This document shows positions 22,095 to 32,934 of a stretch of 64,000 nucleotides of DNA, one piece after another; within the stretch, counting starts at the first letter, position 1, and each line of letters begins with the position of its first letter. The stretch is from assembly GCA_019918135.1 (NCBI GenBank), contig WBZZ01006789.1, forward strand, positions 1 to 64,000, in the 5' to 3' direction. The position numbers and the translations under genes were made by a program. The notes below the pieces were generated by a model, which was given only the letters and a program-made list of their open reading frames with translations, made no database searches and was not told the origin of the DNA. The DNA comes from Paulinella micropora (Eukaryota; Cercozoa; Imbricatea; Euglyphida; Paulinellidae).

Positions 22095-22272
22095 TTCCTG
22101 CTGCATCAGCGATGCATTCCTGCGCTTGGTTACCTTTCGCTGCACTTCCCTCTCTTGCCGGGGCATCGCGGTAAGAATCTTTCTTGTAGCAGAGCTCTGT
22201 ATGAACAATCAGCAATAAACTTTGACTGCTTCGTTTGCATCCAGGTGTTGTATCCACAGCCTGTGGCAGGGC

Positions 22273-22327
<55 letters not shown>

Positions 22328-22336
22328 GTCTATTTG

Positions 22337-22372
<36 letters not shown>

Positions 22373-22421
22373 CCTATCTTCTATCTGTCTATCCATTTAT
22401 CTTCCATCTCATTTGCCTATC

Positions 22422-22462
<41 letters not shown>

Positions 22463-22672
22463 ATGTCTGTCTATCTGTCTATCTGTCTATCTGTCTACCT
22501 ATCTATCTATCTATCTATCTATCTATTTATCTATATATCTATCTATTTATCTATATATCTATCTATCTATCTATCTATCTATCTGTCTGTCTGTCTGTCT
22601 ATATATCTATCTATCTATATATATCTATCTATCTATCTATCTATCTACATACCTACCTACCCACCCACCTAC
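22273..22672. repeat. Long (TATC)n microsatellite with TGTC and TACC variants
   Basis: About 400 bp of tetranucleotide repeat. Frames reading SIYLSIYL in all phases are repeat artefacts. Confidence 0.97.
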
Positions 22673-23999
22673 CTATTAGGCCAGTCCCATCGCACCCGAC
22701 TACTGTCGTTTACCAACAAATCATTTCGCACCAGGCTCCATGCTGGAAGTTATTGCACAATATAAAAGAGACACCAGCAAAAGGAAGCGAGAAGAAAAAC
22801 TAAAGGATCAAAAAAGGAAGAGTAATAAACAAACAGAAAATAAGGAACAGATAACATTGAAGAGCAGCAACATCTGAAATAAACCACTCGCTTTGATAGC
22901 CCTCCTCCCAAAGTCCAGAATATCCTGGTTTGCAACCCTATTAAGATCAAGTTCTCCCCCTTTTCTGTCTTTTTTCTTTCCACCAGTTTCTTCTTTATTT
23001 TGCCTATTTGTTAAGGTGATATTATTGACAATTATTTGTGTATTCCTCTCTCCTTCCTTCATTCATTCCTCCTTGTTATTCTTCTGTGACTTCTAACTTC
23101 TGAAGCAAGGTAGGAAGATCGGGGATGGAAGTGGAATCAGGAAGGAAGGAAGCTAAATGGACATTCGAAGGAAAGAAGGAATGCAGCTCCTTCTCCACTG
23201 CATAGCAAACGCCAGCTAGATACTAGCAAATCAGAACGCTACACAGAAAAAACTTGAAAAGCAATAATTTGAATCTTACATATCTTGAGGGAAATCGAAT
23301 GATAAGTGAAATATGTTTCTATATTAAGAATCTGACAGACATGCCAGATGTAACAAACTACTTGCTCTCCATCGTATACATATAATTTATAAATCCCTAA
23401 TGTAAAAAATCTCAAAATTATAATCTTATATTTATTATCAAACTTGGCGACATTCGAATGCTGAGGTTTCTGAAAATAGTTGATTTGTTTTGAGCAGACA
23501 TATCAGTCGTTCTGACAAATGATTCCAATCAAATTCGTACAACTTTCACCATATTAGTTAGAAAATTTGCAGACAAAGGGTCTAGATTGCAAAACACTAT
23601 CGAAATTTTTTTCATTCCCAAAAATACACAAACAGACAGTAGGTAGCAGAAGCTATTTTTATTTTACAATCGCTTCACGTTCTTTCTGTAATCTAAGTAT
23701 GTACGCTTGCTTATCATGACAGTTTCATGTGATAAGATTCTCAAACTTTCTTAGATAATTTTTCTTTTGATGCTCATCTTGCTTTGGGAACTTGAACATT
23801 ACCAACTGGTATTTCAAAAGCTAGTCAAACATATAGATTGTTAATAGTTAAACTTGACTTTCTTATTGACTAGTTGAATTTTCTCCGAGCCGATCCGACT
23901 AGCCAGACTGTTATCTTTATGATTTAATTATAATCTAACGTTACAATATGCTAGTGATTTTTCGCAAAACTATTCAGTTTTATTATTTTATCATTATTA
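22673..23999. other. AT-rich intergenic DNA, no gene seen
   Basis: No gene, RNA or repeat family could be supported. Composition becomes progressively more AT-rich after about 23,200. Confidence 0.55.
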
Positions 24000-25894
24000 A
24001 TAATACTCTGAGCGACATTAGTGTCAAATTATGCTACAAAAAATAGTAATAAAAAGTTGAAAATTAACTTCAAAAAATTTGAAAATTAAAAAAAGTTGAA
24101 AATTTTAAAAAAAAAGTTCGGGAAATTAAAAAAAAATTCAATTAAAAAAAAAGTTCGACATGAATGATGCCTAGTATATATAACTTATGATCATAGTATA
24201 AAACAATTCAACGTGTAATAGATCGTCAAGTTAAACGTCGAACTTTTTTATACAGGAAGGTTGAACTGTTTCAAGTTATACAGGTCGAACTGTCACTGTT
24301 TTATAAAAGATCGAAGACTCATTAAACTTTTTAATACAGGTTGAAGGTTTTATACTACGTGACACGTTTTTTTTTTTTTTTTTTTTTTTGGAATTATTAT
24401 TAATATTTCATAGTACTTAAATATCAAGTTAATATTAATATTAAATTATATACTTCCGACTCAGTCGCCGGCCCCCGCCGCCTATTTTCATTATTATTAT
24501 GAAGTTAATAATAATATTATTACGTAAGTAGTAACTTCTAATATTTGAAAAATTTCTTGCATTGAAGTTAATAATATTAATAATATGATTTGACTATATA
24601 ATATTATCTGTTGAACAAATATTTAATAAACTCTAAACTTGATCAGATACTTTCAGAAATAATCACACTATTTATTAGCAGTGGTTTACTGGACCACGAG
24701 TGACAGTGCTCACCCCTTTGCATAAGGTGAATTCAGTACTATGGCTAGTTAGTGGAAAAGGTAAGGGCTAGGTATAGGGCAAGGTGTATGGTCTGCAGTG
24801 CATATGAGCTGTGCTCAAGAAGAGTGTTTTTGAGGAGCCTGAATTTTCTGTGGTAGAAAGTTGGTTTATTATGTGTGGTAGCGGATGTAACTTGGTTAGA
24901 GTGGAAGGAAAGTAGTGTATAATGCTAGTTAGAAAAATTACGAGTTGATATAGGTAAAAAAGGATATTGCTAGAGCAAAAAAGGAATTTGTCAGAGCAAA
25001 CCGAAGTGTAAATAATTAATAAAGGTAAAAAATCCAGAAACAAGTTTGGTTTTGTTTTTGCACATTTAAGTAGATTTAACGGTTTCTCAAGAAGTTATTA
25101 GTTCCCCCGGTTAGTTAGACCGGGAGCCTGCAGGGCGTGGGGGAAGTGGAGTACATATTATAGGCATAGTTGATAGTTAAAGCGAGTTATAAGTTAGGTT
25201 TGTATGTGATTAACATCAGGACAGGGGCAAATGGAATATAAATTCCACCTTGAGGTAAATGTGTTAAGGTCAGTATGTAGACAGTTATCTCCAGTTTCGC
25301 GATCACCACAAGTCCGAGGCTTGCGGAAAGGGTTGCCGTATCCTTCGCAATTGTTCTGTACATGTCAGCGTTTGCCTTGAGTGCATCGGCAGGTCAGCGA
25401 AGGTGCGGATGAAGATGGCAATGTTGCTCCATTCTTCAGGGCAGAGATAGTGTACACTGTCAGAGGCAGCTTTCCAGATAGAGCAAGGGTAAGGTATTTC
25501 TACCATGAGTTGTAGTGTTGCAGAGAGGAGAAAATCTTCTGAGTTCGTTTGGTGTGCAAAATTAGCTAGCATACCAACAAGAGTAGCATGAAGTGCGGTC
25601 GCTGTAAGGGAAGTACGGTGGGAGGCGTAGCATCGGTTGCAGATTCTGGGTCATCATGGTAGTTCAGTTTTTGAAGAGGGGCCTGATGTTGAAGCCTTGG
25701 GTTGGGTCTCGGTTTAGTTGTATTGATGTTCCCGCAAAGTCCACTATGAAGGTATCGTGTACTGTAACTCCTGCCGTAGGTGGTAATCTTTTAGTAGTAC
25801 TAGTAGTAGTAATAGAGAGATGTTCATAAAAGATCACCTACTAGAAACGAACCCGTACCAAAATTCTAGGCGGAGATCAGCTGTCCCATGCATA
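24000..25894. other. Very AT-rich intergenic DNA with A-runs and a T-run
   Basis: 24,050-24,160 repeats AAAGTTGAAAATT-like and AAAAAGTTCG units. A run of T lies at 24,369-24,389. Around 24,500-24,540 there is an inverted repeat of GAAGTTA and TAACTTC around ATAATATTAT. An 89-codon minus frame at 25,303-25,572 has no recognised domain, and its neighbourhood has no gene structure. It is left uncalled. Confidence 0.5.
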
Positions 25895-26050
25895 ATGCAT
25901 TATAATTTCAATGTATGCATTGAAAACTGAAAAATAATTTCAATACATGCATTGAAATTTCAATGGAGGATGTATTGAAATTTCAATGCTCTATGCATAG
26001 AAATTTCAACGCATACATTGAAAATATTTTTCAGCTTTCAATGTATGCAT
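25895..26050. repeat. Cluster of CAATGCATGCATTG-type palindromes
   Basis: Several near copies of a palindromic unit close to TTTCAATGCATGCATTGAAA (variants at about 25,906, 25,939, 25,961, 25,981, 26,005 and 26,034) lie end to end. The block directly precedes the different palindrome array at 26,055-27,122. Confidence 0.75.
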
Positions 26051-26054
26051 CAGT

Positions 26055-27122
26055 AAAAATCTAGTGATGCTCACTAACAAATTAGTGAAGATCTCTGGCA
26101 ACAGTTTTTTAATGTATATTGCATGTGTCTGTAGTGATCGTCACTACAATATGAGTGCCTATCACTTGCTCGTCACTGAACGGTAATGAGAAAAAAAAAT
26201 TCTAATAAAATGAAGAAACGTAGTGCCGATCACTAGAAAAGATAGTGCTGATCACTTAAAAAATTAGTTTAAACAAAAAGTTTGTAGTGATGATCACTAC
26301 ATTTTCGTAGTGCCCATCACTAACCAATTGCAAGTAGTGATAGGTAGTGATGATGATCACTACAAATGTAGTGCTCATCACCAATTGTTGTTAGTGATGA
26401 TTACTAACTTTTGTTAGTGATGATCACTAAATATGTAGTGATCATCACTAACTGTTGTTAGTGATGACCACTAAACACAACACAACTAAAGTCACTGTTA
26501 CCAGCCAAGTATACTAGGTATAGTGATGAGCACTAAATAACTGTAGTTCCCATCACTCCCAAGAGTAGTAACGGGTAGTGAGCCATCGCCACAATAATTA
26601 TTTAATATTCAAAAATTGTAGTGATTATCATTACTTAATTTTTAGTGACCATCACTAATTTTTTTAATTTTTTTAAAAGTAGTTCTAGCAGTGCTTCCTA
26701 GTGACAGCCACTAAATTTTAATATGTACTAGATGTATAACGTAGTGATGTGCACTCACTTTTTAGTGATAATCGCTTAATAAGTGCTCATCATGATCACT
26801 AAAATCACTAACTTTAAATTTTGCGTAACGGTCGCCGGGCGGACCTGGAAACACTTCCATTTTGATGTAGTGATCATCATTACCTCAGGCAATGATGAGG
26901 GAGAATCTAGGCTATCGCGTAGTGATGCATATGTATTGAAATCACTAGAATCACTACATTCATGATCAGGATTCCGGAGCTCGCGATCGAGGCCGTAGTG
27001 ATCATGATGATCACTAACACACTTTTTTTCTTCTTATTTTAGTGATGATCACCAACCTTTTTTAGTGATGTATCACTATAAAAATTGTAGTAATCATCAC
27101 TGCAAAAAAGTTAGTGATGGTA
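26055..27122. repeat. Array of the palindrome TAGTGATGATCACTA
   Basis: About two dozen perfect or near-perfect copies of TAGTGAT-N-ATCACTA (for example near 26,286, 26,415, 26,435, 26,995 and 27,040) are scattered over 1.07 kb. Spacers are irregular, often 5-20 bp, and AT-rich. Half-sites AGTGAT and ATCACT also occur alone. The unit is a perfect inverted repeat about one central base. No gene is present. Possible readings are a nested pile of tiny palindromic elements or an array of binding sites for a dimeric protein. Confidence 0.85.
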
Positions 27123-28190
27123 TTCAGGGATCCGTACTTGTATTACAGTAGTACTAGACCAAAACCCATGGCCACTATATATATCTAGTATATATTCTAG
27201 CTATTTACTAGATTTACATGAACTGGCCCGACAGCAGTTGTTTCATAATTGTACAAAGACTTCGCAGATATAGGGCAATGTGAGCTAGGCACTCTGTCCG
27301 AAGGCCATAAACCAAGCTCATGATCAGAAGAAAATTCTGATGCAAAGCTGTCAGCAAACTGTCCCGCCACCAGACCCTCTTTTTTGTGGCTCCGGGTGGG
27401 TCTGTGTCAACCTTCTGCAAGAAACATTTTTCCTCCCCACAAAACAGTAAACACTCTAATAAACCTTAGTTTGAAAATTGTCGTTCGTGAGTCATTCCAG
27501 TAGTCCTGCTTGTCTTAGGATTATAGTTTCCGTAAAGGGGACTGCTTTCCTAATAAACTACTGGTACTACTAAACCAGAGAAAGCGAAAAATACTTTTCA
27601 GACACAAAAGAAAATACTTTAGTTGAGGTTTGAGCTTTTTTTCGTTTTGACTGCAGTACTGCTTGAAAGGCAAGAATTTTCATGCGATCTGGCCCAAATG
27701 AGCTGCAGTGGAAGTCCTCAAGGAAAACTGAAACCAAAGTTCAACAGTAAGCTCTTAGAAGTACTCTTAGAATGGGAAATACAAGAGAGAAAAGAGAAAG
27801 AAAGAGAGAAAAAGAAAGAAAGACAACAAAGAAGGAGAAAGAAAAAGAAACAGATAGAAATATAAGCATCAAACTGACACGAGAAGCAACAGAAATACAC
27901 AAAGGCAAACACTTTAATAGAGAAAAGTAGTGAAAAAGGATCAAAATTAAGAAGAACTAAATTCATGCAATCTGGCCCAAGTGAGCTGCAGTGCAAGTCC
28001 CATAGGAAAACTGGAGCCAAAGTTCAACAGATAAGCTCCTTAGAAAGAGAAAATTTAGAATATACATATATATATTTAAGAAATAATACAAATCTACGAT
28101 AGGCCTGATCATATGTATTTCCTTTTTGTCCCGATCAGGACCGGTCGGGTTAGTATTGCCATTTTGGTACTGTCATATTGGCATTAGACG
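27123..28190. other. Intergenic DNA with an ~80-bp direct repeat
   Basis: No gene is supported. An imperfect ~80-bp direct repeat (CTGGCCCAAATGAGCTGCAG at about 27,690; CTGGCCCAAGTGAGCTGCAG at about 27,971) lies 284 bp apart around a GAAA-rich purine patch. The 80-codon frame across that patch is low complexity. Confidence 0.55.
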
Positions 28191-28612
28191 TGAATATTCA
28201 CGATCAGCCAAATTATACGTGTTTTGCGGCGTAACGGCATTTTTGTGATCGTTGGTGGCACCAGGTGGCACCGTGTGATACGTGCGAAAAAGGCAGTAGT
28301 TGTGGCAATTTCGGCAATGCAGAAATGTCCTTGGGTGGTGCCCCTTTCGGCCGTATCACACAGGTGGCACCATTCGCCACTTTTTTCAGGCCATAGTTTG
28401 AGACATCTGCCACGGGTCTGGCCCCTGCCCCCCTGGGGGGAGGGAGGGTTTTTTGCCCCTTCCTGAAAAGTTGTGGATAAACTTCCCGACTTCACGTCTC
28501 ATAGCCACATTTTGTGGTGGAAATTCACGTTAAAAGGGCGAAAATGCAGTAATCGCTGCAAATTCGGCAAAATGCCGAAATGTCCCTGGGTGGTGCCCCT
28601 TTCTGCAGTATC
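28191..28612 (+). repeat. ~340-bp repeat of the virus-block edge, one full and one partial unit
   Basis: Unit landmarks in order: GTGAATATTCACGATCAGCC, GTGTTTTGCGGCGTAAC, AATGTCCTTGGGTGGTGCCC, GGTGGCACCATTCGCCAC, GAGACATCTGCCACGGG, GTTGTGGATAAACTTCCCGA, CCACATTTTGTGG. The first unit is 28,191-28,528. A second starts at 28,529 and is cut at about 28,612 by a pyrimidine microsatellite. Matching parts recur at 29,827-30,160 and 31,880-32,010, with a short piece at 32,069. Confidence 0.8.
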
Positions 28613-29058
28613 ACCCCTCTTCCCTCTTCCCTCTTCCCTCTTCCTTCTTCTTCTTCTTCTTCTTCTTCTTCTTCTTCTTCTTCTTCTTCTTCTTCTTCTT
28701 CTTCTTCTTGTTCCTTCTTCTTCTTCTTCTCTTCTTCTTCTTCCTTCTTCCTTCTTACTTGACGAAGACAAAGCGATGAGGAAAAAAAGGAAAAGAAAGA
28801 AAATAATAAAATGAATTTTGCCTTTTGATGTTGATATTTAAAGTTACATTTACATGTACGTTTATACATATTTATATTTATATTTATATTTATGTTTATA
28901 TTTATATTTTTATTTATATTTATGTTATATTTATTTTATATATTTATTTTATATATTTACATTTATATTTATATTAATTATATTTATATTCATAATTATA
29001 TTCATATTTATATTTATATTTATATTTATTTTTATTTTTATATTGATATTTATATTTA

Positions 29059-29061
<3 letters not shown>
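28613..29061. repeat. (TTC)n tract then (TATTTA)n AT-rich repeat
   Basis: (TTC/TTCCC)n occupies about 28,613-28,755. After ~100 bp of unique sequence, a TATTTA-type hexamer repeat runs from about 28,860 to 29,061. No gene. Confidence 0.9.

Positions 29062-29103
<42 letters not shown>
29062..29103. repeat. (ATT)n microsatellite
   Basis: A trinucleotide tract leading into a SINE. Confidence 0.95.
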
Positions 29104-29371
29104 GGACACCGTGATAGCCCAGTGGTCAAGTTCTACCATCTGGGCCCTGTCGCCAGTTCGATTCCCGTCGGTGCCACCAGTATTTTCATTGAACATACCG
29201 GTCTATTTCTGGACCAGTATTTTCATTGAACATACCGGCCCGTCTGGAAGTGTTGGAACTGCCCTTGCGGGGGTGTCATTAGAGCTTATCGTCAATTCTT
29301 CGTACTCCCCTCACGGGTGAGTCGATGGAGGCGCATGTGCAGAAATGCATCAGCCATTGACAGAGAAGCAC

Positions 29372-29372
<1 letters not shown>
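29104..29372 (+). mobile_element. tRNA-derived SINE, plus strand, full length
   Basis: Full-length member of the same family as in the first 18.4 kb, with the tRNA-like head, two 37-bp units and the body. (TTA)n lies on both sides. Confidence 0.9.
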
Positions 29373-29423
<51 letters not shown>

Positions 29424-29453
29424 GTTATTATTACTATTATTATTATTATTATT
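29373..29453. repeat. (TTA)n microsatellite
   Basis: A trinucleotide tract with minor interruptions between two SINEs. Confidence 0.96.
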
Positions 29454-29720
29454 GGACACAGTGATAGCCCAGTGGTCAAGTTCTACCATCTGGGCCCTGT
29501 CGCCAGTTCGATTCCCGTCGGTGCCACCAGTATTTTCATTGAACATACCTTTCTATTTCTGGACCAGTATTTTCATTGAACATACCGGCCCGTCTGGAAG
29601 TGTTGGAACTGCCCTTGCGGGGTGTCATTAGAGCTTATCGTCAATTCTTCGTACTCCCCTCACGGGTGAGACGATGGAGGCGCATGTGCAGAAATGCATC
29701 AGCCATTGACAGAGAAGCAC

Positions 29721-29721
<1 letters not shown>
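29454..29721 (+). mobile_element. tRNA-derived SINE, plus strand, full length
   Basis: Another full-length family member, followed by (TTA)n at 29,722-29,760. Confidence 0.9.
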
Positions 29722-29760
<39 letters not shown>

Positions 29761-29826
29761 TCTGGAAGTGTTGGAACTGCCCTTGCGGGGGTGTCATTAG
29801 AGCCTATCGTCAATTCTTCGTACTCC
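29761..29826 (+). mobile_element. SINE fragment
   Basis: The middle of the SINE body only (from TCTGGAAGTGTTGGAACTGC to CTTCGTACTCC). Its 3' end is replaced abruptly by the ~340-bp repeat at GGTGGCACC, which marks the far edge of the SINE/microsatellite insertion within that repeat. Confidence 0.85.
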
Positions 29827-30160
29827 GGTGGCACCATTCACCACTTTTTTCAGGCCATAGTTTGAGACATCTGCCACGGGTCTGGCCCCTGCCACCTGGG
29901 GGGGAGGGTGGTTTTTTGCCCCTTCCTGAAAAGTTGTGGATAAACTTCCCGACTTCACGTCTCATAGCCACATTTTGTGGTGTGAATTCACTGTCAGCCT
30001 AAATAAGTGTGTTTTGCGGTGTAACTGTATTTTTGTGGTCACCGGTGCCACCTGTTAAAAAATGCAATAGTTAGGATGATTGCGGCAGTGCCGAAATACC
30101 ACTGGGTGCTGCCTTTTTCGGCCGTATCACGCAGGGTGGCACCGGGTGGCATGGTTATGT
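29827..30160 (+). repeat. ~340-bp repeat, resumed after the SINE insertion
   Basis: It starts at GGTGGCACCATTCACCAC and passes GAGACATCTGCCACGGG and GTTGTGGATAAACTTCCCGA. It then enters the start of another unit (GTGAATTCACTGTCAGCC at about 29,982, GTGTTTTGCGGTGTAAC), which diverges after about 30,160. Confidence 0.78.
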
Positions 30161-30448
30161 GAAAAACACCTGATTTTTCTGGTGGTAGGATTCTGAATTT
30201 TTTTGCGACCGAACTTTGCGGCCTTCTCCTGCAGCTGCCCGTGGTCCGTTTTGGCTGGGACAAGTGGCGTTCGACGCGCCAGGTCGAAATCTACCTGAAT
30301 CTGCCATAAAAAATTTTCTGATGGGCGGTGCCACCTGACCCCACCCACAAGTGAAAATCCACTTATTTGTGCAGTGGGTACCAGCCACGAATTTTTTTTA
30401 GTGCACAGGCCCAAGGCTCCTGCCTATCGCAGTCCGAAAAAGCAGTGA

Positions 30449-31666
30449 ATGATTCGAAGTGCGCGCACCAAGAGGGGTGTCGGTGTCACTGCCTGTCCGA
30501 GCAGAGCTTCAGCGCATAATGTGGGCGGCTCTGCAAAGATTGCTACTCGCTCCGCCACCAAGGCTGCAGCGCCCAATGCGGGCGGCCCTGGCTGGAAGAG
30601 CAGTAAGGCGCTGCCACCGCCCCCTCCTGGTCGCACGCGCCGAGAAATGACCACGCCACTGGACCGCGGCATCAGCCAGAAAAAGGCCCAGCCCTCGTCC
30701 GCCGCAACCAAGCGGAACAGGAAAAAGAAAGAGAAGAAGAAAGCGAAAAAGAAAGCCAAGAAGATGTCAGGAGAGGAGATGGCCTGCCTCCGCCTGGCAA
30801 TTGAGTACAATCACGTGGCTCAGCTTGGATGTGACAGCAGTCACGTCGGAGAGCCGCCTTATGAAGGGCCCGAGTCCGATGCCTGGGACCGTCTACAAGA
30901 ACTCTCTGCCGAAGAATTGAAGCGAGAGGCAGAGCAGGCCAAGGGGTCCATCCGCCAGGAAGTGATGCTCCCCGGCAAGGAGAGCTTCTTGTGGATTGCC
31001 TACAACTGGGAAGACCAGCCTCATGCTCCGACCCCCGGCCGGGAGGACATCAAGGTCAATTTGGACACAGACTCGTTCATCATCGCGTTCCCTGACAAAA
31101 AGGAACCTCTGCGGAAGAAGCCCGTGCAGGAGCTCATCCCTATCAAAGTGTTTCGGGGCGAATTTAAGGGCCAGCCGGGCAGGGAGCGGGACCACGAGGA
31201 GCGCCAGCACATGGTTCATGCCTGCATCAGCTGGGCGGGCTTGCGCAAAACGAACGGCCTGAAGCCGGATGTGTACTGGCCGCTGGGCAGCGGTGCCAAC
31301 GACGACGGCCCGGCGCCCTTCCCGCGTGGCGACCTGTATCGCCTCTCCGCGCGCTCCTCGGGCCGATACTACTGCGTCCAAGACGAGTTCTTCAACGCGT
31401 TGGTCGCCGCGGGCTGTCAGCCGCCCAGCAAGTACCTCGCCCTCTTGCACGCAAAGCTGAACGGCTACTGCGAAGTCCAGCAGCTCATCGATTTTCTCGG
31501 CGACGGCTTCCGGTGTTTCGACACGGGCTCACTCTACTCTCTCCGCCCTCTCAAGAAGGCGAGCTGGTACGACCTGACCCGCAAGGGCAGCGACCTTCGT
31601 GACATCTTTCTCGTCAGCGGCTGGGCCCACACGGTAGCAGTGGACACGAAGAACTGTCTTTGCTGA
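30449..31666 (+). CDS. Unknown 405-aa basic protein
   Basis: The frame opens at the ATG at 30,449 and is uninterrupted for 405 codons with strongly GC-rich codon use, unlike the AT-rich DNA to its left. The N-terminal ~85 residues are Ala/Arg/Pro-rich. Residues about 90-107 form a Lys-rich block (KRNRKKKEKKKAKKKAKK) that could be a nuclear or DNA-binding signal. The rest looks globular (LWIAYNWEDQPH, MVHACISWAGL, DFLGDGFRCFDTG). No family is recognised, and no signal peptide or membrane segment is evident. The gene lies between pieces of the ~340-bp repeat next to the giant-virus-like block. It may be a virus-derived gene or a host gene, and it looks whole. Confidence 0.65.
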   Translation: MIRSARTKRGVGVTACPSRASAHNVGGSAKIATRSATKAAAPNAGGPGWKSSKALPPPPPGRTRREMTTPLDRGISQKKAQPSSAATKRNRKKKEKKKAKKKAKKMSGEEMACLRLAIEYNHVAQLGCDSSHVGEPPYEGPESDAWDRLQELSAEELKREAEQAKGSIRQEVMLPGKESFLWIAYNWEDQPHAPTPGREDIKVNLDTDSFIIAFPDKKEPLRKKPVQELIPIKVFRGEFKGQPGRERDHEERQHMVHACISWAGLRKTNGLKPDVYWPLGSGANDDGPAPFPRGDLYRLSARSSGRYYCVQDEFFNALVAAGCQPPSKYLALLHAKLNGYCEVQQLIDFLGDGFRCFDTGSLYSLRPLKKASWYDLTRKGSDLRDIFLVSGWAHTVAVDTKNCLC

Positions 31667-31687
31667 ACGCGGCCAGCCATTTTGCCA

Positions 31688-31795
31688 TGGCTCTCACTCA
31701 ACAGAATCTCGTGGCCTGCCGCATCTTTGACGGGCACGTCTCCGTCTACCGCCTCGTCGCCAAGCAGGCACCCGCCCAGCCAGCCTCGGCGTAAG
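31688..31795 (+). CDS. Possible 35-codon small ORF
   Basis: An ATG-led frame (MALTQQNLVACRIFDGHVSV...) 22 bases after the 405-aa gene, with similar GC-rich codon use. It is followed by T- and A-rich sequence including AAAAAAAAA at about 31,862. It may be a small gene or untranslated trailer. No homology is recognised. Confidence 0.3.
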
Positions 31796-32384
31796 CAGTG
31801 ACACGCTTGCTAGCTTTGACACCCAGTTCTGTTTTTTTTTCATTAAAGGAAAATTTACATTAAAAAAAAACACTTGCTTCCCTTGAGACATCTGTCACGG
31901 GTCTGGCTCACTGGCTCCCGGGGGAAAGGTAACTTTTTGCACCCTCCCCAAAAGTTGTGGATAAACTTCCCGACTTCACGTCTCATAGCCACATTTTAGG
32001 GCGTGAATTCACGGAGAGTAGGAAATTTACCGCAAACGAAAAAAAATCCCTTTCAGTTTCCTTTGGAGTTTGAGACATCTGCCACGGGTCCGGCCGCCGC
32101 CCAAACCCCCGGGGGGGATTTTTCCTGGATTTTTAAAAATAGATTTTCAAAAAATGCCAGTTTTTTGTCTCAAACTCTATTAATTTGTCTCAAAAGGGAG
32201 ATTGAAGGGAGAGGTGGCACCATTCGCCGCTCGCCTCCTCTTTCACAGGCTGTCTCAACCCTGTCTCAAGGCGCCGGCCTTGCCTGTGCGATCTTTGGCC
32301 TTTTTTAGGGGGGGTCTGAGACGTATGAGACACTTTTTTTAATTTTTCAAAAAAAAAAAAAAAAATAAAACAACAAGGGAGGGA
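31796..32384. other. Non-coding stretch with repeat pieces
   Basis: A third partial copy of the ~340-bp repeat lies at about 31,880-32,010 (GTTGTGGATAAACTTCCCGA at about 31,954), with another GAGACATCTGCCACGGG at 32,069. Several GTCTCAAA motifs and homopolymer A/T runs follow. No supported gene. Confidence 0.6.
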
Positions 32385-32642
32385 GGGGGGGGGTGGGGGG
32401 TTTTCCGGATGGTGGCAGATGTCTCAAGAAAAAATAACACAGGGAGAGGGGGGGGGGCTTTCCGACAGGCGGCGCTGGCCAGAGAGAGGGGGAGGGAGGG
32501 AGGGGGGGGGGGGGTTTTCCGACAGGCGGCGCTGGCCGGCACAGGACAGAGGGGAGTGAGGGGGGGGGGGGGGGGGGCTTTCCGACAGGCGGCGCTGGCC
32601 GGCACCGGAGAGAGGGGAGGGAGGGGGGGGGGGGGTATTTTT
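32385..32642. repeat. G-rich ~60-bp tandem repeat
   Basis: Three tandem units share TTTCCGACAGGCGGCGCTGG (starting near 32,458, 32,516 and 32,579), separated by runs of 8-15 G and GGGAGGGAGGG blocks. The plus strand could form G-quadruplexes. Gly-rich or Pro-rich frames across it are repeat artefacts. Confidence 0.9.
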
Positions 32643-32934
32643 TTTGGGGCAGCCGTGCCCACCTCACCTGATATCATAGGCCAAGCGTGCCTCAGAACGG
32701 TGGTGGCGCAAAAGGGGGGGTTGCTGTTAAAGAGGGCGGCGAGAGTGGCGCATCGCCCCCTATTGGCCATGGCTGGTCCAGGGGGGGGGGGGGGGTGTCT
32801 CCCATGCTGCCTATTTTTTCTTCTTGGCTTTATTATTAAAGAGTGTTACAGTGTGGTCGATAATGCTAGCTGTTTGTCCTACCTGTGGTGCCTGCTTTTT
32901 CGAAGGCTAGCTGTATTGGTCAGGGACAGGGAAA

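Noticed and set aside
22155-22803. Frames of 170-190 codons reading SIYLSIYL
   Set aside because: They are artefacts of the (TATC)n microsatellite; a four-base repeat without stops is open in every phase.
24768-25572. Host gene in the AT-rich region
   Set aside because: Frames of 89-91 codons lack domains, codon bias or splice structure that could be supported.
26055-27122. CRISPR-like array
   Set aside because: The units are palindromic with irregular, non-unique AT-rich spacers and no associated genes in eukaryotic DNA.
30424-30810. 128-codon minus frame with a Phe-rich stretch
   Set aside because: It is the antisense of the Lys-rich start of the 405-aa gene.
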